Source of the DNA: Muscardinus avellanarius
Lineage: Eukaryota > Chordata > Mammalia > Rodentia > Gliridae
Assembly: GCA_963383645.1 (NCBI GenBank)
Contig: OY726567.1
Location: 72,810,947 to 72,874,946 of the forward strand
Direction of reading: 5' to 3'
DNA length: 64,000 nt
The first letter of the stretch is position 1. Every line of letters begins with the position of its first letter. Below are positions 11,820 through 20,455 of the stretch, in pieces. The notes beneath the pieces are model-generated. The model saw only the letters and a list, made by a program, of their open reading frames with translations, did not search any database and was not told the DNA's origin. Both the position numbers and the translations under genes were made by a program.

Positions 11820-11998
11820 TATTTGGTGGTACTGGGGTTCCTGGAAGCCCTTTTACCTCTGGGCTACACTCCCAGATCTATTTTATTTTTTGGAAACCGG
11901 GTCTCTTAAGCCAGTGAGGCTGGCTTCGAACCTGCGCGATCCTCCTGTCTCCGCCTCCCAACCGCGGGGATTACAAGCGTGTGCCACCATGCCCAGCT
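11820..11998 (-). mobile_element. Class-B SINE
   Basis: Antisense short-class dimer from 'tttggtggtactgggg' to 'ccaccatgcccagc'. It forms an inverted pair with the copy at 11562-11757. Confidence 0.93.
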
Positions 11999-12221
11999 TA
12001 TTATATATATTTTATAGAGAAGAAAGAATAGTAAGTTAAAGCATTCAAAATGAAAGAAAGTATAAACTAATACTCATATTAAACTGGTACAGTATAATAC
12101 CTACATTATAACTTTAAAAGATTTCTAAACTCAGTATGGTATGTACATTTTTAGTAATATATATTGAAAGGCCTGCTTCTCTAAAAATAGGAACTTAATT
12201 CATTGGGGGTTTTTGGTTGTT

Positions 12222-12431
12222 TTTGTTTTTTTAAGTACTGGGGATGGAACTGAGAGGCATTCTACCTCCAAGCTATGCCCCCAGCCCTATTTTTTATTCT
12301 TTATTTTGAAACAGGGTCTCACGGAGTTGCAAAAGGCCTCACTAAGTATGCTGAGGCTGGCTTTGAGCTGTGATCCTCCTGTCTAGGCCTCTCAAATGCT
12401 GGGATTACAAGCATGCGCCACAAGCCTGGCT
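12222..12431 (-). mobile_element. Class-A SINE
   Basis: Antisense long dimer: 'gtactggggatggaactgag' through 'gcatgcgccacaagcctggc'. The left-half B box is degenerate; the right half is near consensus. Confidence 0.9.
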
Positions 12432-13630
12432 ATTCAGTGTTTTTAATACTGATATAATTTTAAATATTTTATTCATATTATATGATAAAGCCAGTAATTA
12501 CAATTTTTTGTATAAATTTTCTGCTGCTGTATGTTTATGCTCAAACACAATCATCAAAATCCTACTCAAATAGTAATATTAACAAGATGACCAAAAAAAG
12601 AAGATTCAAGCAGATGTCAGAAAAATCCTCTCCAAAAGGAGTCTTCAAAAAGGTAGTCCAAAATAAGTGAACCTGGGCAGCACTGACATTTCATCTTACA
12701 CATATATGTGTACCAAACTATGTGAAAATAGATTACACACAGTCATAATCGGCCACCTAATGCCTCTGGGATATATGTGATTCTCCCAGGGTTAATTTCC
12801 CTCAGATTCTACAGAAGGAGTTATTTAGCACAGCACAGTGCTCAGATCAAAATGCTCTTATAAAAACAAGGTCTTTTCACTCAGAAAAATTTTCTTTCCT
12901 TTCCATCGTGCTCTAAAATTGCAATAATAAACTTTAAATCCTTTAGGTCTGAGAGTTTTGCAATAAAGCATAGGTATCATGACATAATTCAACGTAGAGA
13001 AAATGAGGACTGCCATTGAAAAAATAACCTCCTCCAAGGTATAGAACTAGAACATTTACAAGAGGCTTTTAAATTGACCAGTTGTGCATACAGCTAACTT
13101 TTAGTATCTATTATCAGTATAGAACTTTAAATGGTCACCCTGAAAAGCCCACTAGTTATTTTTAACTGCTTGGGATTAGAAACTTGCTCAGCTATCCTGC
13201 TCATTAAATAACTATAATGTTATTTTTCTCCTCTAATAAACCCACAGTAAATGCCCTATCTATTCTAAAGGAACCATGGAAAATTCTAGACAGCAATTCT
13301 AAAATGGTCGCCAAAGGTAATGTATCAGGAAGCACACTTGGCTAGTTTCCTGTTTGAAAGTGCTTACTGAGACTTTTATAAGTCATTAAAAAATTAAACC
13401 AAGGAGAGATGATAAAACTGTAGATTTCAGTGGGCTGAATTAAAGACAGAGCATGAGTAGAGAAGATGCTGGACATGGATAAAGGAGTAAAGAGGGAAAG
13501 TAAGAAACCTCAGGAAGGATGAGATACAGGTAGATGAAGAAAAGACAATAGCAAGAAGTTAGAATAGAAAAACAAGTGAACATACCAGAAAGTGAAAAAA
13601 GAAAGTGGAATCAAGGGACAAGTAACAGCC
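12432..13630. other. Unassigned sequence
   Basis: AT-rich, no recognised repeat, exon or RNA gene. Short frames at 12370-12670 have no domain. Confidence 0.35.
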
Positions 13631-13812
13631 AGATGCAGATGGGGTCACACATATAATCTCAAAACTTGGAAGGGTGAGACAGGAGAACTACGGGTTTGAG
13701 ACCAGCCTCAGCAACTTAGCAAAGTTCCGCTTCAAAATAAAAAAAATAAAAAATGTGCTGAGGGCATTGCTGGAGGCAGAATGCTCTGGGTTCAATCCCC
13801 AGGATGGGCGGG
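13631..13812 (+). mobile_element. Old dimeric SINE
   Basis: Diverged copy with 'gagacaggagaactac' and 'cagcctcagcaacttag' in the left half and 'tctgggttcaatccccag' in the right half. Confidence 0.8.
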
Positions 13813-14674
13813 AGGGGAGAATAAGTACCATAGAGGTACTACAGGGGAAATAAAATCTATCACAAAAATTTAGAGTATCAGTACTAATTTCAACTAAGGT
13901 TTTTAAATATGGAAAAACTATCAGAAATAGCCAATCACTTTTCTCAGATTCTGATGCATATTTAAGATAATTTTAAAAATAAAATAATTTATCACTTTAA
14001 AACTCAAGCAAAGAGGGAAGATGACATAAAGTTGCCAACACACCATTCTGTTTCTTTAGCACACATGCAATGGCAATCAAATGTGTTCATTAATACACTG
14101 TTATCCATGTCAAACATATCATCTAATACATAGGCAGTACTACTTCCAATATGGAGATTCCCCAAGTTAAAACTGCTTCTGCCTCCCAGTGGATCCAAAG
14201 AGCAGTGTTCCCTGTCTCTGGGGGCAAGAGACCCCCCTGGGTTACAAAGACAGGAGGAATGGCATCTCTCCTTCTGTGAGGGTTAAACACACCAGGCTGT
14301 TGGGACAAGAATGGCAGCTCTCCCCCAAGGTTACAAAACCTGGGACAATCAACCCAGTATTGTCTGGTCATATATTACTGATAAGTTTTAAATCACATGG
14401 GAAAGAAATTTTATGTCTCAACAGTAATTTTTAGCAGCTTATTTGCTTCTATTGTAGAATATTAGTAAGCCTAAGGAGTCCTACTATTGAAAAATATACA
14501 AAGGTAAAATGTCTACATTCATTTGATTTTCTTTAGACATACACTTTCTTATTTGCTTCCCTTCCCCAACAAAAACACTTTATTCTGTGACATAATAGGT
14601 ATGATACCTGAGTAAGCTACCCCAGAGCTACATATGCAGTTAAGTCTAATAGCTTTTAAATATCTGCAGGTCTA
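13813..14674. other. Unassigned sequence
   Basis: No feature recognised. Antisense and sense frames at 14004-14434 overlap each other and carry no domain. Confidence 0.35.
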
Positions 14675-14689
14675 CATTTCTTTTTCAGC

Positions 14690-15372
14690 GGATTCATGGT
14701 TGGTATATTGAAATGTTACTCATTTTTGTTAAGTTGACTTTGTAAATGGCTACTTTGCTGAATTTGTTCATCAATTTCTAGAAGTGTTCTGATTGACTTT
14801 TTTGGGGGGTATCTTCTAAGTATAGGATGTCATCTGCAGATAGAGATAATTGTACTTTTTCTTTCCCTGTTTATATCTATTTCCTTCTCTTGCCTTATTG
14901 CTCTGACTAGAATTTCAAGTACTTTATTGAATAGGAGTGATGATAGTGGACTTCCTGACTTGTTTCTGAATTTAGAACACTTTGCTTCTCCCCATTTAGC
15001 ATGTCGACTTTGGGTTTATCATATATTGCCTTTATGATGTTGAGATTTCTTCTAACCCTGATTTCCTCAGGGTTTTTAGCATAAATGGGTGGTAGATTTT
15101 GTCAAATGCTTTTTCTGCATCTATTGAGATGATCATATGGTTTTTGTCATTAGTTTTGTCTATGTGATGTATTACATTTATTGGCTTACATATATCAAAC
15201 CAACTTTGCATCCCTGGAATGAAACCAACTTGGCTGTGGTGCATAATCTTCTTGATGTGGCTCTGTATATGAGCTGATAGTGTTTTATTAAGATCATTGC
15301 ATTGATGTTCATTAAGAATATTGGTTTGTAATCTTCTTTCCTTAAGATATCTTTATTTAACTTCTGGTAATA
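14690..15372 (-). pseudogene. L1 ORF2 piece in the inverted segment
   Basis: On the minus strand this encodes decayed reverse-transcriptase palm sequence: a readable block at 15032-15244 includes [11 protein letters not shown] and [10 protein letters not shown]. The catalytic motif reads SADD rather than FADD. Frames are broken and no active protein is possible. Confidence 0.85.
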
Positions 15373-16380
15373 AAGTAATGCTACTTAGGTATAAATCTAA
15401 CCAAAGAAGTAAAAGACCTCTATAGTGAAAATTATAGAACACTGAAGAAAGAAACTGAAGATCTTAAAAGATAAACCAACCACTTATCTTCTTGGATAGG
15501 CAGACTATTGTCAAAATGGCCATATTGTATTGATCTATATATTCATAGTGATCTATATATTCAATGCAATTTCTATCAAAATACCAATAACATTCTTGGC
15601 AGAACTAGAAAAAAAAACAGCCCTAATGTTCATATGGAAGAAAAGAACCAGAATAGCACAGCAATTCTGAGCAATAAGAACCATGCTGGAGGCATCCCAG
15701 TACCTGATTTCAAATCAGATACAGAGCTATTGTATCAAAAACAGCATGGTAGTGGCACAAAACCAGACATATTCACTAACAGAAATTACAGAAACAAGTC
15801 CACATACTTATAGTGAATTGATTTTTGATAAACGATTCAAAAATATACACTGAAGAAAAGACAGCCTTTTTCACAAATGGTGCTGGGAAAACTGGATATA
15901 TCTCTGTGTAGAAGACTGAAATTAGAGTCCTATCTCTCAATCTGTACAAAGGTCAACTCAAGATGGGTCAAAGACCAGAAACTATGCAACTACTACAAGA
16001 AACCATAGAACTAACTCTCAACATATAGGCACCAGCAGAGACTTTCTAAGTAAGATCTCCAAAGTTCAGGAAATAAAAACAAAAATCAATAAATGGGATG
16101 GCATCAAATTAGAAAGTTTTTGAGGAGCAAAGGAAACAACCAAAAGCTAAAATACAGAGACTACAGAATGCGAGAAAATCTTTGCCAGCTACTCCTCAGA
16201 TAAAAGACTAACATCTTAAACATATTAAGAACTTTAAAAACTTAACACTAAAAAAAAAAAAAATGAGCAATGGAACTGAATAGACATTTCTCAAAGGAAA
16301 TACAATTGGCCAATAAATTCATGGAAAAATGTTTAATACCATTAGCAATCAGAAAAATGCAAGTCAAAACTAAAACTTCA
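15373..16380 (+). pseudogene. L1 ORF2 C-terminal part, first piece
   Basis: Sense ORF2 sequence after the polymerase region, collinear with about 2730-3780 of the first L1 in the window. Decayed; the readable block at 15508-15813 includes [14 protein letters not shown]. Interrupted by the composite element at 16381. Confidence 0.82.
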
Positions 16381-16399
16381 TTTTTTTAAAATTTATTTT

Positions 16400-16732
16400 T
16401 ATTGGTGCATTGTAATTATATCACATTGGAATACAAGACTTGAGAGGATATACAAGCACACATCATTCAATTAGCCCTCATCCACCCCATCTCATTCCCT
16501 CCTCCTCCCTCGATCCCATGCTTGTTTGGTGATTAACTTTGATACATTTGTTTATGTATCTCCTGAGTTTTAAAGAGGCTCCATCCTCCCCTATTCCATA
16601 CCCTCTGATTGGTCACCTTAATTGCTTCGCTATAGGGCTCTTTTTGTAACTCGACCTCTTCCTGTTGCCCCTTTCCTCCTAGTTATTGCTGATTAGGGGA
16701 AGCATCTCGTTTCTATTTTCTGCAATATTTCT
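16400..16732 (-). mobile_element. L1 3' end captured in the composite
   Basis: Antisense, this matches the end of L1 ORF2 ('gagatgcttcccctaat' against 'cagatgcttttcctaat' at 4206), the 3' UTR, its G-rich tract (C-rich here near 16490) and the 'tgcaccaataaaa' terminus. It is what L1 machinery would recognise on the transcript. Confidence 0.88.
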
Positions 16733-16744
16733 CTGTGCATGCCA

Positions 16745-17210
16745 CGTTGCAAGTACCGATCCCACTCTTGATGGCCCCAGTAGTGGCTTGGCTACCCGGT
16801 GGACTGATCCAGACCTCGCTGGCTCAACAGCAGCCTTGCCTCATGGGAGGACTTGATTCTGGCCTCACTGGGCCCCACACCGGTGTAACCCCTCGGCTGG
16901 CTCCAATCCCAGCTTCCGTGGCCCCAGCACTGGCCTAGCCTCAAGGCAGGCTCCGTCCCAACCTCGCTGGCCCTGGCACTGGCCTAGCCCCTCGGCAGGC
17001 TCCAATCCCGGCCTTGGAGGCCCCAGCATCAGCCTTGCCTCACGGCAGGCTCCAATCCCGGCCTCCTTGGCCCCAGCACCGGCCTAACCTCTAGGCAGGC
17101 TCCAATCCCGGCCTCGGACACTCCAGCACTGGCCTTGCCTCATGGCAGGCTCCAATCCCAGCTTTGCTGTCTCTGTCGCTGGCCTCACCCATCGGCAGGC
17201 TCCAATCCAA
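16745..17210 (-). repeat. 50-bp minisatellite (VNTR2)
   Basis: The phrase ggctccaatccc or a close variant recurs at 16899, 16949, 16998, 17048, 17098, 17148 and 17198, a period of 49-50 bases. More diverged units extend left to about 16745. About nine units in all; GC-rich. Confidence 0.95.
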
Positions 17211-17214
17211 CCAC

Positions 17215-17715
17215 CCTCTTCGCCCAGCCATTTGTCCCACGTTCTTGAGGGTGCGTGGTGGTAGTATTCTGTCTCTGGGGTTATTACTTCAAAAGTTTCA
17301 GGTGTAATGCATCAGATCTCTGCCTCCCCTGAGTATTGGCCACTGCCATTGCCATTGCCTCCACCATTTCAGATCTTTTCCAAGCTCTTTTTCCACTCTG
17401 AATGTTGTCCAGTGTTCCTAAGCATGCACGAGGGTAGCATTCAACGTTTGGTGTAATTTCTCCAAAAAATAAGGTAGGATCAGATTTCTGCCTCTCCTGA
17501 ATACAGGTCTCCACCACCATCGCGGAGACCACTTCCAACACCGCCTTCCTCCTAGGTCTCCGCTAAACTCTCTCCTTACAGGTGATGTCCAAGATTCTTA
17601 AGAATGCAGAGAAGAAGCAGTTCTCCTTCGCGGGGAACTTTTCCAAAAGTTCCAGTTCATTTGGATAAGTTTTGTCTGCATCTCCAGTATCCTGGCATCC
17701 TCCACGGCCTTCTTG
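17215..17715 (-). repeat. Three diverged ~175-bp tandem units
   Basis: On the minus strand three blocks align: each has a 'cttttg(g)a' start (near 17650, 17470 and 17295), a 'gaatgcta/gaatacta'-type middle and a 'tagga/aagaa...tggacaa' end, followed by 'gaggcaga(a/g)atctgat' between units. The third is cut short by the 50-bp repeat. Frames such as 17284-17541 run through it but carry no domain I recognise. Confidence 0.7.
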
Positions 17716-17829
17716 ACCCCTCTCCGATATTTTTCTTTTTTCTTTTTCTTTTCCTTTTTTTAAAAATTTTTTTTTAATAAGAGAAGACAGTATTTGTGGT
17801 TTGAGGAGGTTGTGGGATCAGGCACTCAG
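17716..17829 (-). other. A-rich linker in the composite
   Basis: Minus-strand sequence is rich in AAAAG and AAAAAT, lying between the 70-bp minisatellite and the 175-bp block. It looks like an internal former A-tail, suggesting that two transcripts or elements were joined here. Confidence 0.55.
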
Positions 17830-18463
17830 TAGCACTGTGACCCGGGGCCCGGTTTCCCCGGGGGTCCAGCGTGCTCTGCACGACTCCGTCCGTGGCCCAG
17901 AGTCCTACGACCCAGGTCCCGGCTCTTCCAGGAGTCTGGCATGCCCCGCCTGACCACCGCCTGTGGCCCAGGGCCTTGAAACCGGGCTCCAGTTTCTCCA
18001 GGGGTCTGGCATGCTCCGCGCGATCCCGCCCGGGGCTCAGAGTCCTGTGACCCGGGCCCCGGCTCTTCTGGGGTCCAGCATGCCCCGCCTGACCCCCGCC
18101 CGGGGCCCAGAGTCCTGCAACCCGGGCCCCGGCTCTTCCGGGGGTCTGGCATGCCCCGCCTGATCCCCGCCCGGGGCCCAGGGCCTTGCAACCGGGCCCT
18201 GTTTTCCCAGAGGTCTGGCGTGCTCCGCACAATCCCGCCTGGGGCCCAGGGTCCTGCGACCCAGCCCTAGTTTCTCAGGGGGTCCGGCGCACTCTGTGCG
18301 ATCCCGCCCGGGGCCCAGAGTCCTGCCACCCGGGCACCGGCTCTTCGGGGGTCCAGCATGCCCCGCCTGACCCCTGCGCAGGGCCCAGGGCCTTGTGAGC
18401 GGGCCCCGGTTTCTCCAGGGGTCTGGTGTGCTCCGGACGATTCCACCCGGGGCCAGAGTCCTC
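17830..18463 (-). repeat. 70-bp GC-rich minisatellite (VNTR1)
   Basis: A gtccagc/gtctggc/gtccggc anchor recurs at 17864, 17934, 18004, 18073, 18144, 18213, 18282 and 18351, and as gtctggt at 18421: a 69-71 base period, about nine units. Two unit types mix: one with 'gctcttcc...ccccgcctga' and one with 'tttctcc...ctccgc.cgat'. Rich in CpG. Open frames of 152 and 134 residues on the minus strand are a by-product of the GC-rich repeat. Confidence 0.95.
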
Positions 18464-19222
18464 CTAAAACTTCATTTAACTCTAGTTAGAATGGCAATCA
18501 AGAATACAAACAACAGATGGTGGTAAGGATATAGAGGGAAAGGAACTCTTTGTACACTGTTGGTAGAATTGTTAATTAGTACAACCATTATGGAAATCAA
18601 TCTGGAGACTCCTCAAAAAAATAAGAATGGAAGCACCATTCCTTGTATACCACACTCTTTGGTATACCACTCCTTGGTATCATTCCTAAGGAACTAAAGT
18701 CAGAATACTATAGTGACACATGCATACCCATGTTTATAACAGCACAATTCACAATAACCAAACTGTGGAAGCAACCCAGGTGCCCATCAACAGTTGAATG
18801 GATAAATAAAATGTGGTATATACACACAATGGAATTCTGCTCCACTATAAAGAACAACGCTATGTCATTTTCATAAAACTGAATGGAATTAGAGAATATT
18901 ATGCTAAGTGAGATTAGGCAGTCTCAGAAAAGTCGAGAAATTCATTTGTGAAAGCTAGAGAGAAAACAAAACACAAGGGACTTAATAGATCTTTGTAGAG
19001 TAGTTGAACAGGCTAAGAAGTGAGATGTGGGGAAGGGAGGACTGGGGAACAAAACAGTTCAAATAATGCTATGGCATTACGTCAAGGTGTTTTGTCAATC
19101 TCTCTAACTCACATGGTTAGATGTGGAGGGAAGTACACAAAGAGCTGTGTGCATGTATGTCTTTACCACAGTGAACTTCACTATGATGTATAATTGCAAC
19201 GCCCCAATAAAACACACATGGT
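18464..19222 (+). pseudogene. L1 ORF2 C-terminus and 3' UTR, second piece
   Basis: Continues the host L1 after the composite element. The readable block at 18643-18876 matches the ORF2 C-terminus (CIPMFITAQFTITKLWKQP). The 3' UTR follows, less G-rich than in the younger copies, and ends 'ccccaataaaacacac'. Confidence 0.85.
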
Positions 19223-20026
19223 TCTCTGCACCTATCTTAATGAGAGTCAACTCCACCAGTTAGTGAAATGTAGATAACTTAGATCCTTCACTCAACAGAT
19301 TGTATGCCAAGCACCTGTTCTGTTAGATAGTTGCCTGACAGAACAACTAGGGCTCAAAAATGGAGAACAAAACTAGTGTGACCCCTGACAACTTGTAGTT
19401 TACATCCTAATCCTAAGTATGCAAACTAAGAGAAGCTGTTGGAATATTAAAGCAAGAATAGTCTAAGGATGCTGAAGGCCATAAGAGGGAAAGAGGGAAG
19501 AGCATCTCTCCTTCTGCCTCTGATAATAGGTGGCTTGCGAAGCAAAATGGCAGAACCAAAAGTAAAATGGAGTTATATTTTGTTTGTAAAGTTTCTTTGT
19601 GAAAGTGTCTCTTACCATATATGAGGAAAATAACTTCAGGACAAGGAAGATGCATCAAGATCCATTCAGCCAATGAGTTTTCTTCCATTTTCCCTTCAGA
19701 TTGCAAGGGTCATGGCCACACTAAGAATTCCTACACCCAGGATTTAATTACTGAATAGTATTTCCTCTCAATCTCTAACTATGATGAATAGCAACATTTC
19801 CCAGAGGGTCCCTGAAGCCTGAAGGCACTCTTGAAATTGCTGAACTTCTGAAAATGAGACTTATATTGGAGAGATGGCCCTGGGGTTTGCACGACAATAT
19901 TAAAGTTCTCAGGGTGCTCCAAGTAGAGCCCTAGAATCCTCTAACTAGACCATGGGCACAAAGGTATCATCATAATCCAGTTTTGAGAATGAACATTTTA
20001 GAGGAAGCATCAAAAATGTTTCATTT
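19223..20026. other. Unassigned sequence
   Basis: No repeat family or exon recognised. The antisense frame 19413-19706 has no domain. Confidence 0.35.
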
Positions 20027-20241
20027 AAAGATGGTTCTGCCGTGCATGGTGGCACACACTTGTCATCCCCACTCTTGGGAGGTGGAGACAGGAGGATCGT
20101 GCAGGTTTGAAGCCAGCCACGCTGGCTTAAGAGACCCTGTTTCCAAATAAAAATATAAAAAAATAGGTCTGGGAATGTAGCCCAGAGGTAGAAGGGTTTC
20201 CAGGAACCCCAGTACCACCAAAATAAATAAAGATGGTCCTG
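20027..20241 (+). mobile_element. Class-B SINE with TSD
   Basis: Short-class dimer. The flanks aaagatggttctg (20027-20039) and aaagatggtcctg (20229-20241) are a target-site duplication with one mismatch. Confidence 0.92.
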
Positions 20242-20277
20242 ATCAGGCACACAATCGCATATCACAAAATGATATAA

Positions 20278-20455
20278 TAATTGCTGGAGGCAGTGGTGTG
20301 TACCTGTAATTCCAGCTACTCTGAAGGCTAAGACAAACACAATTTTTAAGCCAGCCTCTACAACTTGGTGAGATTCTTTCTCAAAATAAAAGGGCTTGGG
20401 ATGTAGTCCAGTGGTTAAGTGCCCCTGGATTCAATCCCTAGTACTGCAAAAAGAA
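20278..20455 (+). mobile_element. Old dimeric SINE
   Basis: Diverged dimer; the right half reads 'gggatgtagtccagtggtta' then 'cctggattcaatccctag', closer to the B1-dID pattern I associate with squirrels. Confidence 0.82.

Larger units (their letters stand above)
16370..18477 (-). mobile_element. SVA-like composite retroelement with two VNTRs
   Basis: A 2.08 kb element on the minus strand. In element order: a 70-bp GC-rich tandem repeat (18463-17830); an A-rich linker (about 17820-17720); a block of three diverged units spaced about 175 bp (about 17710-17215); a 50-bp tandem repeat (about 17210-16745); then the last few ORF2 codons and the 3' UTR of an L1 (about 16730-16400) with an A-rich tail. 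The sequence ctaaaacttcattt flanks it at 16370-16383 and 18464-18477, a 14-bp target-site duplication whose last three T may belong to the tail. On the element strand the duplication starts after GTT and reads AAAT, matching the L1 endonuclease preference. No ORF1 or ORF2 body is present, so it is non-autonomous. Alternative: an L1 subfamily with repeat-bearing UTRs that lost its coding part. Confidence 0.85.
14675..19222 (+). mobile_element. Twin-primed L1, host of the composite element
   Basis: One L1 insertion in two orientations. The 5' part (14675-about 15372) is antisense and holds the mid reverse-transcriptase region. The 3' part is sense (about 15373-16380 and 18464-19222) and starts in L1 coordinates almost where the inverted part stops, near the segment corresponding to 2660-2740 of the first L1. 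That arrangement is the known signature of twin priming. The 3' end has the 'ctatgatgtataattgc' and 'ccccaataaaa' terminal motifs. It is more diverged than the other L1s here. A composite retroelement splits the sense part. Confidence 0.88.

Noticed and set aside
17774..18232. 152- and 134-residue open frames in the GC-rich array
   Set aside because: The 70-bp unit is not a multiple of three and GC-rich repeats rarely contain stops, so several frames stay open at once. No domain or start context supports a protein.
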